A DNA stretch of 64,000 nucleotides from Distichodus sexfasciatus (Eukaryota; Chordata; Actinopteri; Characiformes; Distichodontidae), in the NCBI GenBank assembly GCA_032718565.1, contig JAVGVS010000291.1:61001-125000 (forward strand), read 5' to 3'. Shown here in pieces: positions 43,863 to 54,983 of the stretch (its first letter is position 1; every line of letters starts with the position of its first letter). The notes under the pieces were generated by a model. That model was not told where the DNA came from. It searched no databases and worked only from the letters and a program-made list of their open reading frames with translations. The position numbers and the translations under genes are program-made.

Positions 43863-44420
43863 TTAGTAGAAATGGCACTGATTTGATACATGGATAGGAT
43901 ATCGGTCCAATAATGACTCAAACAGCTGGATGAGGTATCAGTGGTATTGGGCCGATCTATGGAGCTGATCTGACATTGACTCTAATTCCTAGATATTGAT
44001 ATAACAATGAGCAGAACAAGCAATGTAACACTATACAACCCCAAAAGCAAATCACACCATTATACTGTTTAATTTCCTTAACAACACCAGCTCTCACTCA
44101 CAATCTCTGTGTTCCTGATGGTTTTAGCGCTGCAGGATTAGGGACCGTCGCTAAATTACACAACTGTGTTTAAATGAATACTTTTTGAGATGTTATTTTA
44201 ATAATAAATAATTTAGCATATACATATGGGTGGGTAATTATTACATTGTTTTAGTAGCAAAACAGTATTTAAGTCAAGTATTTCCTTAAGCATCTCAGTC
44301 ATGTATTCAGACATTTTTAAAGCATTATTTTCTGTTTAAAAAAGACTTTAAAAGAGACTGTGTCGGATTTGTATCATATCAGCAGATATCCAAATTTACA
44401 ATACCGGCATCATTTCAGAC
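43863..44420. mobile_element. 'ATGGCMCTGATYYRATAC' element, copy B
   Basis: Left 'AGAAATGGCACTGATTTGAT', right 'TTGTATCATATCAGCAGATA' and 'ATACCGGCATCATTTC': the ends are roughly inverted (GGCACTGATTTGATAC against GTATCATATCAGC). Interior 'GAGCAGAACAAGCAATG' and 'GGTTTTAGCGCTGCAGGATT' are shared with 35413-35812. Longer on the right than copy A. Non-coding. Confidence 0.75.
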
Positions 44421-44430
44421 ATAAAAAGTA

Positions 44431-44548
44431 CCGGGGAGGAGTGCTTGAGGACGATTCCTTGTACATGAGTACCTCAGTGGTGCGGGATTCAAACCAGGGC
44501 CTTCCAGTCACAAGGTGAACACCCTAACCGTTACGCTACCAACTGCCC
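44431..44548 (-). mobile_element. SINE family A, minus, middle and head only
   Basis: 'CCGGGGAGGAGTGCTTGAGG', 'CATGAGTACCTCAGTGG', 'GGGATTCAAACCAGG' (B box reversed) and 'GCTACCAACTGCCCG'. As at 35814, the tail half is missing beside the neighbouring element. Confidence 0.85.
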
Positions 44549-46059
44549 GAAAGTAAAGTGTACAGTAAGACTCTCTGGGAAGTGGCTTTGCATAAACAGC
44601 CTCTCCCAAAATACGCCATGATGACCAGTGACAGTAGCACATATTGTCTTGAAATATTACTCATCCCAGTGTTTTCCTGGAATACTTTTATTTCCTTTTT
44701 GTCACTGGGTTAAAGGTGTGTTTTAGAACCAGTTATTGTCATGTCACCATTCTGAAATTTACCAGAAATAGAAAAAAATATTGGCAGTGTTTGTTTGAAG
44801 TGAACATTAATTATTTATATTTAAAAATATTTGTCACCACAGTCACATTACCTGTGCTCTGATTTGGGTTTTACTGCTGCTCAGCTATTCAGATTTCATC
44901 ATCTCCTGCCACCACAATGGAACCTCCACCCAAATGGAGACGTAGGCGTATTAAAACTCAGAACTGTACGAGCTGATCACAGCGCTGTGTTACCAGCACT
45001 CTGCACTAAACAAACAAGTTTAATTTCTGTCCTAGTGTGTAGGACAGGTTAAGGTGTCACTGCGGTTCCTCCCGAGCAAGGGACCGTTCCTCACTCGGTC
45101 ACTCACTTTCACTTTCAAAACTTGATGTTCATTAACATATGTTAAAAACCACTTTGTTCATTTCATGTCTAAAATTCAACACTGTACATCTTCACAATTT
45201 TAGCAAAAATGTAGCATCAAAAATTCTACACAGAAACATTATAATCTAATCAGATTGTAAGATGTGAAAAGGGGGCAACATCTGATTTATGGACCAAGAT
45301 GTTAGGTGACCAGAGGAACTTCAGTTGTGTCAGTAATTTTACTGCAAACAGTTGTCATCATGTTCAGAAATTCATTGAATTAACAACACCAGCAGCAGGA
45401 CAAATTACCCCAGTGAAGTTGGTGGAGTTTGTATATTTCATCTTCCGAAAATCACTAACCCCAGAAAAGTAGACTTTTCATATACACATAAAAATACTAT
45501 CATGTAAAATTTACATGGCAATCAGTGTAGCTTTTCTAGACCCTCAAACTGCAGATTCCCTTTTTCTTTACCTCAAACCAGAACCCATGTGCATCACCAT
45601 GATGCTAAAGTAACATCCCACACAAAAGTGCTGAAGGAACAGGAGAAGATTCACCAGTTAGAGAAGGGGGTCGATGAGGAGAACAGATTTGAAAGGGTGA
45701 TGGTGGATGATTTTAGCAGGACGTTAGGGTTCCATTTCCACTCTTTTAGAAAGCTGCCCAGAGGATCTTTTAGCAACTCAGAGAGTCAGTATCTGGTTTT
45801 TATGTCTCATCTGAAAGATGTTACCATTTTTACAGCACAATTTCCTCCAGTCACTTCACTGAGGGAAACCACACAGAGCACAGAATGGACCACCTTGTTG
45901 GACCCACCAATATCTCTAATAGCAGCAAGCAGCTAAACTAGCTGCTCTCCCATCCAAATTCTGACCAGTACCAAACCTGCTTAGCTTTAAAATTAAAATT
46001 AAATTTGATACAAGTGGAATGGTTAAGAGCTTTGAAAATATTGGCTTTAAACCTCTTTT
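44549..46059. other. No gene identified
   Basis: A 115-codon plus-strand frame (45589-45936) begins with a charged, helix-like segment but shows no domain and no splice context I trust. A short SINE-tail-like phrase lies at 45090-45115. Confidence 0.35.
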
Positions 46060-46265
46060 TGGTAGCGTAATGGTTAAGGAGTTAGCCCCATGATCTGAAG
46101 GTTGTCAGTTCGAACCCTGGAGTGGTAATCGTACCACTGAAGGACTCATGAGCAAGGCACCGTGGGTTTTCTCCCTGTAGTCCGGTCTCCTCCTACTATC
46201 CAAAAGCACACTTAGGTTGATTGGCTACTCTAAAAGTTTTCCAGGTGTGAATGTGTGTATAGATG
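46060..46265 (+). mobile_element. Chimeric SINE: family A head on family B body
   Basis: 46060-46163 is family A (TGGTAGCGTAATGG A box, AGTTCGAACCC B box, 'CTCATGAGCAAGGCACCG'). It then passes without a gap into family B body text: 'GTGGGTTTTCTCCCTG', 'CTCCTCCTACTATCC', 'AGGTTGATTGGCTACTCTAA' and 'CCAGGTGTGAATGTGTG'. The join is at a shared ACCGTGGG / CGTGGGTTT stretch. Confidence 0.75.
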
Positions 46266-46274
46266 GCTAAGTTT

Positions 46275-46400
46275 CTAAGTGTGTCAGATGGTCAGATATT
46301 TAGCAATTATATAATAATATTCATTTTATTTATGTTTTGAATCACTGTACCATGTTCAGTGAGATATACGGCTAAAGGTAGGTGAAAAAGAGGAAATGCG
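46275..46400. repeat. Dispersed repeat with 'TATGTTTTGAATCACTGTACCATG'-like core
   Basis: 'ATTTATGTTTTGAATCACTG' plus 'TACCATGTTCAGT' and 'GGCTAAAGGTAGGTGAAAAA' recur at 56455-56540 and 56780-56840, where a SINE splits the repeat. Confidence 0.65.
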
Positions 46401-46453
46401 TTGTGCAGTGTCTGGTTTGCAAAGGTAAAATTCTCTCATGTTTAATATATATT

Positions 46454-47412
46454 CAGTGTTGGGAAGGTTCCTTTTAAAATACATTCCACTACAGAATACA
46501 GAATCCATGTCCTAAAACATAATTTGTAAAGTATTCCGTTAGATTACGGAATTACTTCCACATTGTCTTGCTTTTTACAACTGTATGAATGCGGTGATCA
46601 CACCCTTCATATTCTGCCCTCTTTCTTCTTTTAATGTGAATTGTTTGTCTGAATCTCCAAGACAGTAATGCGTTTCTGCCCCGTCTCTGGGGTGCTAGCT
46701 GCAGCTCTGACTCCTCCATTGTGTAACTGCAGCAACTTGGACGTTTGCATTAGAATCTTTGCTTGCGTGTTCTGAAGGGCTTCTGGTAATGAATGGAGTT
46801 TGAGAAAGGTATTAGAGAGAGAATAAACATGTGAAATAGAAAAATAATTTCATGTAATCCATTATTTTAAACAATGTAACTGTATTCCCATCACCATCTA
46901 TTTAACCCTCCTGTTATGTTACGGGTCAAACTGACCCATTTTAAATTGTAAAAATCTTTTCTTTTCTTTTTTTAAAGTTTATATATGCATGTTACTGTCC
47001 GGGTCAATTTGAATTTAAAATAATCAATGTCATGTAAAACTATTGTGTTTTATATGTAGGTCTTTCCAGTGCACATTCAAAAAAGCTTTAAAATGCTTTT
47101 TTTAATGAAAAACGAGTGAATTCTCTTTGTTAAACTGTGAGAGGTAGATAACACCATTACACCAAATATTGATTTAAATGGTTAGTAAGGGAGTTGAAAA
47201 TGAGATATAAACTATGTTTATTGAGATTTTTTGGTTTCTGACACTTTTGGATAATTAAACATGCGCCGGGTCAAATTGATCCAGGAACATCATTGGTGTT
47301 CCTGAGACATGAACATCACAGAAGGGTTAAACTGTAACTCTAACAGAATACACTTACCCATAATTTGTCATCTGAATATGCAATGGCGGTATTCCATTAC
47401 TCCCCAGCACTA
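46454..47412. mobile_element. CAGTGTTGGGAAGG MITE hosting a piggyBac-type MITE
   Basis: Left CAGTGTTGGGAAGGTTCC, right GGAATA..-type inverted text, 'TATTCCATTACTCCCCAGCA' with terminal CACTA. The flanks TATATATT and TATATATA agree at 7 of 8 but lie in AT-simple sequence. Interior interrupted at 46902 by a TTAA-flanked element. Confidence 0.75.
46906..47326. mobile_element. piggyBac-type MITE, nested
   Basis: TTAA (46902-46905) CCCTCCTGTTATGTT ... GAACATCACAGAAGGG TTAA (47327-47330). TTAA duplication with CCCT-type inverted ends is the hallmark of piggyBac-like MITEs. Subterminal GGGTCAAACTGACCC and GGGTCAAATTGATCC are short palindromes at each end. 421 bp, no transposase. Confidence 0.9.
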
Positions 47413-47878
47413 TATATATATATGAATTTGTTTTCACTTGAATTTGGACTGTCTCTCATACGTACAACCTATTAGTATTGCTGGCATAACTGTAGACCCT
47501 TTTGTACTTATTGCCATTCAGTACAACTGCTGCGCACAGTTAACCTTGATATGACATTGGCCTTAATAAGCACAGTCCTCCAACAGGGTTTATTTTTTAC
47601 CCCAGTTTGGTCTTATGAGAATTTTAAAGGCCTTGAAACCTTGAAAACAAAGATATATGGACTTTTTTTGATGATAAGTGACTCGGCGATGCTGGGCAGT
47701 CTAGCCATGTTTAATTTCCATATCCTTGAAATGGGGAGAAAAGAAAAGAAATAAAAAGAAAGGGGGATGGGGAGAGGGGGCGGGGATGAAACACTGCTTC
47801 TTATGTCAAAATGCAAATACTGTCACAATCACATGTGGATTTGGGTGTGTATGTGTAAAAGTGGGAGAGAAAGCGAGC

Positions 47879-47909
<31 letters not shown>

Positions 47910-48000
47910 TGAGAAAGAGAGAGAGCGCTCCCACGTTTACATTTGTTCTCAAATGTCATGAAGGCAGACTTTAAAGTTCATGAATTCTCCGTGCTGATGA
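47413..48000. other. No gene seen; GA tract at 47878-47932
   Basis: A polypurine patch (47720-47790) and a GA microsatellite. No exon recognised. Confidence 0.45.
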
Positions 48001-48400
48001 GACCACTTACCCAGGCTCGGCACGTCTCCCGTCCGCCTGCCCTTCGAGATTGCCCTCAAACACTCAGCTAACGCCTGCCATTTTACACCTGTCCTGCGAG
48101 CGGCAAAGAGCCCCCACTATGCCCCATTGTCCTCTTGTCAGCGCTCCCCGGCCTCAGCAGGGCTTTCAGATTCACCCAGATCCTCTACTGCATCATCTGT
48201 CGTTTATTAAACGCTTTCTGAATTGCTCATCTTCCTGGAGTAAGGCAGTGAAAAGCCTTTTTTCCGTAAAGGTTTAAATGAAGCTGGGGGTTTGTGTTTA
48301 CTGCCGGGTTCAATCAAGACAGCAATGTTCGTTAAGTTTGATAATTCAGCAGATTAGGGAAGAGAGAGTGAAAGAAAAAGAGGGAGATGGAGAGACTGGC
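48001..48400. promoter_or_regulatory. Candidate conserved non-coding DNA
   Basis: Repeat-free, relatively GC-rich sequence, then 'CGTTTATTAAACGCTTTC' and 'TTTGATAATTCAGCAGATTA'. It lies just beside the possible exon at 48465. Called from composition only. Confidence 0.2.
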
Positions 48401-48464
48401 ATTTGTCCAAAGGTAAGACAGTATTCTTTTGAGGATTCTCTGCTTCAAAAGAGAATCTCCTCAC

Positions 48465-48719
48465 AGTAGAATTGCGCTTTAGCAACAGGAATGGTGCCGT
48501 TGTAAAGTGATGCGATTATGGGAAATGATACAACGTTTTTGAAGAGGAACAGAATCTCAACCACGCTGCGGCTCAGCGTGTCGTCTAAAAAAGCAGTGCA
48601 GTCCATCTGTGGTTTGTACATCGAGATAAAGGTCTGCAGCCACATAAAACACACCGCAGCGGCCATTAAACATCTCGTTCCTTCAGTCACAATCGCATCT
48701 AGTTGATGTTTCAAATGAG
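48465..48719 (-). CDS. Possible host exon, unrecognised membrane-like protein
   Basis: A minus-strand open frame (48445-48780) contains an 85-codon segment bounded by CAG (acceptor side, 48720) and GTGAGG (donor side, 48464), length divisible by three. It has two hydrophobic stretches, 'CLMAAAVCFMWLQTFISM' and 'VVEILFLFKNVVSFPIIASL', separated by 'DCTAFLDDTLSRS', and third positions favour G/C. I do not recognise the protein. The acceptor lacks a good pyrimidine tract, so chance is a real alternative. Confidence 0.3.
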
Positions 48720-48744
48720 CTGTGGGTCCGTGATTTGCTCCATT

Positions 48745-48866
48745 AAACAGCACATTAGAGTTGTAGTCAAGACCACCCAAACTGAGACCGAGACAAGACC
48801 AAGACCCTGAAGGGCCGAGACCAAGACCAAGGCGGGACGCGACCGAGTCGAGAACGAGGCCAGACT
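48745..48866. repeat. CAAGAC-rich dispersed repeat
   Basis: Starts 'AGAGTTGTAGTCAAGACC', then GAGACCGAGACAAGACC-type words. The opening and vocabulary match 668-790. Confidence 0.65.
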
Positions 48867-49059
48867 AATGCATGTTTTACACCACATGACAAATAAGTGG
48901 AAGATGCAAAGCCTAAGCAGCATTAAAGATGTTTATTCAGTATTTCTCTCTTACATATCTATAATGAGGAAATCACGTCACTGGAAGCAACGCTAACATG
49001 TGCACTGACAACTCGAATAACGTAATGTAATTATTAATCTCATAATTACTAGATTTAAC

Positions 49060-50150
49060 CACTGCAGCTACACTTAACCCTAACCTTAACCCAGAGGCGG
49101 ACAGTAACTAAGTACATTTACTTGAGTACTGTACTTAAGTAGAGTTTTTGAGTATCTGTACTTCACTCGAGTAGTATTTTATTTGGAAAATTATGACTTC
49201 CACTTCACTACATTTTAAAGACAAATACTGTACTTTTACTTCACTACATTTCTATCAAGGTTCTCGTTACTCATTACTTTCAAATCTGTGGATAAAGTAG
49301 ATGTTATTCCCCCTTTTCTAAAAGGTGATTGGTTGTTTGGCAGGTGACAGTCTATCAGTAATCAGTAGGGTAACATCACGCCTGTAGACTGGAACTATAA
49401 AACCAAGTTTAGACATTTCTGCTGTTTTCTGCCTTGATTAGAACATTGTTGCTGTTGGAAAGTCATGGAGCTAGAGGTGTAGAGCTGGGTTTTAAGCAGG
49501 TTGGAATGTTGCTTTTATGTTGTGAGCTGCATTTACAGCTATTGCACTGCCCTTCTGATTAACATACACAGATACAGTATGTGTGCACACACTGCCAGAG
49601 CTGTGTCAGAACACTACCATGCTGTTTTGTTTGGTGTGTAGTCTTACAATTAATTCATAAAATAAACTAAAGGCTGGTTTTTGTCATCAGTGTAAGTTGT
49701 TTCATTCTGTAACATTCTACCAATTCCTTATTCTACAGCTTCTACAAGCTAGTCAACATTAGGTAATATAAGTGTTGTGGCAATAATGCAAAAATGCGGT
49801 GAAAGAAGATGTACTTTTAATACTTAAGTATTTTTTAAAACAAGTACTTCAGTACTTTAACTTAAGTAAAATTTGACTGTATGACTTTCACTTGTATTGG
49901 AGTAACATTTGACTAGTGGTATCTGTACTTTCACTTAAGTAATGAAGTTAGCTACTTTGTCCATCTCTGCTTTAACCTCTGTAACCAAAAGTAAATCTTT
50001 CACTTCTCTTTTTAAAATCAAACCATGAACTGTTTCCTTACTAAAACAGGTCTCCACATAACAATTTATTCAAAAGGCAGAAAAATCTGACAAATCACAG
50101 GTTTTCCTAATTTTTTGGGTATAATCTGGTCCTCACAAATATCTAAAAAC
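49060..50150 (-). repeat. GTGGGGAC-class repeat (minus) split by an hAT MITE
   Basis: 'CACTTAACCCTAACCTTAACC' (given in part: CTTAACCCTAACCTTAACC) on the left and 'CTTTAACCTCTGTAACCAAA' on the right are the two halves of the GGTTACTGAGGTTAAGGTTAGGG core in reverse; 'GGTCTCCACATAAC' and 'GGTCCTCACAAATATC' follow. The hAT copy at 49092-49969 interrupts it. Confidence 0.65.
49092..49969. mobile_element. hAT-type MITE (CAGAGGTGG family), copy 2, inverted
   Basis: Left CAGAGGCGGACAGTAAC, right GTCCATCTCTG. Flanks CCTTAACC (49084-49091) and CTTTAACC (49970-49977) agree at 7 of 8. Interior is the reverse complement of 7925-8773 (for example 'TAGACTGGAACTATAAAACC' here, GGTTTTATAGTTCCAGTC there). 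878 bp. Confidence 0.92.
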
Positions 50151-50522
50151 ATCCTCCTGATCCCACACCCATATAAACACATACATTCCTGTAGCAAGAA
50201 AACTAGAACGTTTATATAAAAACAATTTGTCAACATGGGGATGGACATTATACGCAATCGTGCATCAAAAAACTCAATGAAGATTTGTGACTTAATGAAC
50301 CCTGTGGAATAACTTGGTCATCATGAGCATGTGTATGCATGCATGCACACTCATACTGATTTTTACACAGGAAAGTGCTCATTGCTGCAGTGCATCATTA
50401 GGTGTGGTACATGTCTGTTAGTCTGTGTGTAACCCGAACCTGCTCTTCAAATCTGATTAGTGAGGCACATCTGCACTGAGACTTTTAACCTGCCTGCCTT
50501 TACACCAACCCCCTTCTCTTTT
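49978..50522. other. No gene seen beyond the repeat end
   Basis: After the split repeat (to about 50150) there is ordinary sequence with one ATGCATGCATGC run. Confidence 0.4.
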
Positions 50523-50548
50523 CTCTCTCTCTCTCTCTCTCTCTCTCA
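50523..50548. repeat. (CT)n microsatellite
   Basis: Pure CT run; a second one lies at 50722-50752. Confidence 0.95.
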
Positions 50549-50569
50549 TCCTTCTCTGTCGTCGTGTTT

Positions 50570-50719
50570 TTCACTTTGTATTGAAAGCAGCATCTAATTT
50601 GACAAAGATTGGATACAGCAGTCCATCCCTGAGGTGTAGCTGTTCCTCCCCCGGCTGTGCTGATTGGATAAATCCGTCTTTAATACTTTTTAGAGCCTTC
50701 GGAGAAGCTCTGACTCATA

Positions 50720-50756
<37 letters not shown>

Positions 50757-51010
50757 TCCCCAGCTGCCTCTCTATAGTCAGGGACATAATCCTAATTACC
50801 AGCGCTCCTCCAAAATAACATGGTGGGAATCGCATGTTCAGGGCTGAAATGAATAGATCTCAGGGCCACAGCGAGGTCAGCGTGGAGCCAGAATCCGACG
50901 CAGCGTGTAAAGCAAAGCCGATTTGGTACGCTTCCCTCCTCGGGGCTTTCACTCTCAGGGGTGCGGTAAAAAGGTTCAGCAGGTCTCGGGGTGGTGATTC
51001 TGGAAAAATG
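50570..51010. promoter_or_regulatory. Candidate conserved non-coding DNA between CT tracts
   Basis: Repeat-free apart from (CT)n at 50722-50752. Holds 'GGACATAATCCTAATTACCAG' (in part: CATAATCCTAATTACC), with bicoid/homeodomain-type words TAATCC and TAATTA, and moderately high GC. Called from appearance only. Confidence 0.22.
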
Positions 51011-52888
51011 CCCACTTATGGCCTTTCTCGAATGTCTTATTTCTTGTGGCTCTGAAGTTGGTACTGAAGAACGCCAATGAGGAGCTTAGTTTTATGAAGA
51101 CGACAAGGGTTGTAGCACTTACAGACCTAAGAAAATTTGGTGCATTTTTCTATACCTTAGTTTTTAGCCTTATTCTAGTGTGCGTGTAAATGTTACCCAT
51201 ATATACCTTATGTTGTTTTGTTCAGGATGTCCTGCACTACTCAGATTTGTCATAGTTTGTGTGTAAGTGCTGACACAGTCTTGAAATCAGCACATTTCTG
51301 ATGAAAATTCGCCTGCACATGAAGAATACTTTACTTTTTTCATCTTTATGTAGTAAAAAAGTGCTGAAACTGTAGATATAACTTCTCGAAATAGTGAGAA
51401 CAATGTATGTTTTATTGACTTAGAGAGTTTTTTTTATCATGCAGAGACATTCTATGACTTGGTATCTATTTGGATACAGAATAAAATTACTTGATAATAA
51501 ATAATAATTTTACCTATGAAAATGAAGAAATACTAAAGTTTTGGGTCATTTTGAGCCAATTTGAACCAATTTTGGCCTTTCTGTGAGAGAACTACATTTT
51601 TGAGAATGATGGCGTTCCATATGCAAGTCATGTGCCGTGTTTACATCGCAAATAATGTCTGTCAGTGTTTGAGCATGGAATTACTCACAAATACTTTCAC
51701 ATATAGATAATTAAATATTTCAAAGGTTTTGTGATTCCGACATTATGTTTATGGTTTCTGTAAGTTTCTGCGTAATTAAAACGCTAATTAATAAACAACG
51801 CAAAAAGTTAAAGAGAGTTGTGTTGGGTGACTGGTCAACGTCGTCTTATTCCCATCTTTAAAAAGGGCTTGAGCAAAACCAATATAAAAAGTCACATAAA
51901 CTCTCTATAACAATTGTATAGAAATAAAGAGATTTTTATTTCAGAATTAAAATGTTTATTACATACTGTAATGTCTGTAAATTACATTTATTTCCCAACA
52001 GACTGTATTTTCATTACACAGTAAACTACTGTATGTCTTAAAGAGTGACTCTAAATCTATTACCAAACTTGTTTGCTTTACAAATACAATAGCCTACTGT
52101 ACATTGTTGCTGATTTCTGATAAAGCGCATTGACATTTTTTCCTGTGCAAATCTTGGTAGACTTTGTTTTTGTGTTTGTTTTGCAATGTCATTTTATTTA
52201 AGAGCTGAATCACTGCACCCTGCTGAGTGACAGAAAGCATGCGACAAACAATTAATCGAATAGCAGAGGTGAACAGTAATCTTACTGAACTCTGAAAACT
52301 CTGAACACTGAAAATTAAATTAATTTATAACTAGTTTATTATTCTGTGCCAAAGAAGTTTCACATTCACAGAATGCAGAGCTGACGAATGTTATCCCCAA
52401 ATACAGATAACACCAGGTAATTATCCATTGTTTGAGCAGGACTCAACCGTATGTGAATTAAAAAGAATGCAAGCATACATTACTGTCAAAACAGTAAAGG
52501 AATAAGTGAAACAGTAAAAGGAAGTTGAAACGTGGGTCACTATATCCTCGGCTGCTATCCTTAGCCTTGATCTTTAGAAAAACAGAATTCAGAATGATGG
52601 GAATCAGTAGGGAATGTTCACACAGTCTACTACTAAGAAGAAATAAATTACACACAACATACAAGTTACAAAAATTGAAATCTTAAGAAAACATGCACTT
52701 AACTTTTCCATTATGCCCAATTCTAAAATGCATTCTCAAAAAAGTTTTCATAAGAAGTCCGTTTAATTCATTTTCTTCATTCAAGTGTACAAAAGCTTTG
52801 AAATATTGCTTCTGAAAAAGGCCTGAAAACTGAAAAATACAGTATTACTGTGGTGGTTCAGTGTAGTTACTTTTTCTCTGTAGCTTGT
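51011..52888. other. No gene seen; AT-rich
   Basis: Includes 'TTCTCAAAAATGTAGTTCTC' (minus, near 51585-51605), weakly like the interior of the hAT MITE at 20607, and 'TACAGTA/TACTGTA'-rich text at 51965-52110. No exon. Confidence 0.4.
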
Positions 52889-53075
52889 CATACCCTCCTT
52901 TTTTGAGATTGTTTCAGCCTAAAATGCCTGATTTAGCTTTCCTAAAAAAAATTGAGATGAAAGTTGTGGTGTTCTTAGGTGTTTTGTTGCAGTAAAGTTG
53001 CAGGAGCAAGGCAAAGTTGCGGAAAATTGGTATTTGTCCCCCTTTATAAACAATTCATTAAAATGAAGGGAACAA

Positions 53076-54983
53076 TCCAATCCAACTTTATTTGTTAAGC
53101 ACTTTTAGTAAACACAAAAGACCAAAGTGCTGTACATCATATAAAATATAAATAAGTAAATAACATAAAGTATAAAGCATAAAACATAAATAGACATAAA
53201 AGATGAACAAACACAATACAATCGCGTTACATCAACGTTACATAAGAATCAGCGTCTCATAAAGTGTTGAAGGCCAAGGAAAAAAAATGGCATTTTAAAA
53301 GAGACTTAAAATCAGATACAGACGACGCCTGTCTGATGTGCAAAGGCAACCCATTCCAAATTTTCGGGGCTGCTACAGCAAAGGCACGATCCCCTCTGAG
53401 TTTCCGCTTCGTTTTCGGCACGCTCAGGAGCAGCTGATCAGCTGATCTGAGAGCGTGGGCAGGGGTATAGGAATGGAGAAGCTCAGTGAGGTAGGGAGGG
53501 GCAAGACCATTTAAGGCCTTAAAAGTAAATAAAAGGATGTTAAAATCTATCCTAAAACATATGGGCAGCCAGTGAAGTGAAGCTAAAATGGGGGAAATGT
53601 GCTCATATTTTCGTGAGCCCGTTAAGAGACGTGCTGCTGCATTCTATACCATATGAAGACGAGAGATGGAGGACGCGCTAACCCCTGCATATAATGCATT
53701 ACCGTAATCTAACCTAGTGGTAACAAAGGCATGAATTACCGTTTCAAAGTGCTTTCTTGGAAGAATGGGTTTTACTTTTGCCAGCTGTCTCAATTGGAAG
53801 AAACTCAACTTAACTACTGACCTGATCTGGCTGTCAAATTTAAGACCCAGGTCCATCTTCAGCCCAAGATTTGTAACAGTCAGTTTAACATACTGGGCAA
53901 AGGACCCCAGATCTACCAGGGACAGTCCAGCAGTGTCACCAAAGACCATCACTTCAGTCTTCCTGTCATTAAAATTTAAAAAATTCAAAGCCATCCAGGC
54001 CCTTATATCCTCAAGACACTTAAGTAAATGATTTATGTGGTTATCACCCTTTTTGAGGGGCATCCGCATAACAGTGAAAAGAGATGCCATGCTTCCTAAG
54101 TATGGATCCAAGGGGAGCAAATACAGGGAGAAAAGAAGAGGGCCAAGAACTGAACCCTGGGGGACACCACACACAAGTGGGACAACAGAGGACACAGAAT
54201 CGCCAAAGTTGACACAGAAAGTTTGATCTGTCAAGTACGATCTAATCAATTCCAGTGCGGAGCCCCTGATGCCCACCCACTGCTCGAGACGTGAGAGCAA
54301 AACTACATGGTCCACTGTATCAAAGGCAGCAGTTAAATCTAAAAGCACCAAAATGACACTATCACCAGAATCAGTGGCTAAGAAGACATCATTAAAAACT
54401 CTTAAAAGCGCTGATTCAGTACTATGTAAACTTTTAAAACCGGATTGGAAGACCTCGAGAATATTGTGCTCTTCCAGAAAAGCCATTAATTGACTGTAAA
54501 CAATCTTCTCAAGGATTTTAGAAATAAAAGGCAATTTAGAAATGGGCCTAAAATTCGAGAAAATAGCAGGGTCCAGACCATGCTTTTTAATCACCGGTTG
54601 TACTACCGCATGTTTAAAATGACCAGGGACTACACCCGTGGACAGACTACTGTTTATAACTGCTGTAACAGATGGTCCTGTAGTAGGGAGAACCTCCTTA
54701 AATAACCTAGGGGAAATAGCGTCACTAGGGGTACCAGAGGGCTTCAAATGATCAACAATCTCCTGTACAAAAGACAATGTCACGGGCTCAAAATGGTCAA
54801 AAAGAGATGAGCAAGGGACAGAGATTGAGGGGTCATAAGCAGGAGAGGAAATTGAAAAGAAACCTTGTCAATAAATGATTTAAGGAAGATTTCACAAACA
54901 ATAGGGGAAGCCTCCATACAGACTTTTTGTGGGGGATTAAGAACAGTATCAATAGTCTTAAATAAAAGACTAAAATAGTCTTA
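53076..54983 (-). mobile_element. L2-like LINE, 5'-truncated, minus
   Basis: The 3' end is at 53076 and reads (minus) ..GTGCTTAACAAATAAAGTTGGATTGGA. The element runs about 1.9 kb to 54983, where it stops inside the region preceding the reverse transcriptase. Encodes reverse transcriptase plus the post-RT tail 'AAARLLTGSRKYEHISPILA' and 'LHWLPICFRIDFKIL', typical of L2/Rex1-type LINEs. No endonuclease domain. Flanked by AACAA on both sides. Confidence 0.92.
53644..54783 (-). pseudogene. L2-like reverse transcriptase, inactivated
   Basis: 379-codon frame. It begins 'VQEIVDHLKPSGTPSDAISP', then 'FRPISKLPFISKILEKIV' (RT block 1), 'FQSGFKSLHSTESALLRVFN', 'VLLDLTAAFDTVDHVVLLSR' (block with the first catalytic Asp) and 'CGVPQGSVLGPLLFSLYLLP'. 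The next block should hold Y-A-D-D: the bases for Y-A-D lie in another frame at about 54060-54072 and the following codons are deleted, so the frame reads MASLFTVMRMPLKKGD instead. The catalytic Asp pair is therefore lost. Upstream text (54784-54980) continues the protein in shifted frames. Confidence 0.92.

Noticed and set aside
45589..45936. 115-codon plus-strand frame with a charged start
   Set aside because: No recognisable domain, no convincing splice sites and no codon signal strong enough to call a gene.
51540..51640. Third copy of the TAGGGCTGCAAC hAT MITE
   Set aside because: Only a short stretch ('CAAAAATGTAGTTCT' in reverse) is similar and no terminus is found; too weak to call.
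53765..54705. Plus-strand frames of 60-88 codons
   Set aside because: Antisense to the LINE reverse transcriptase.
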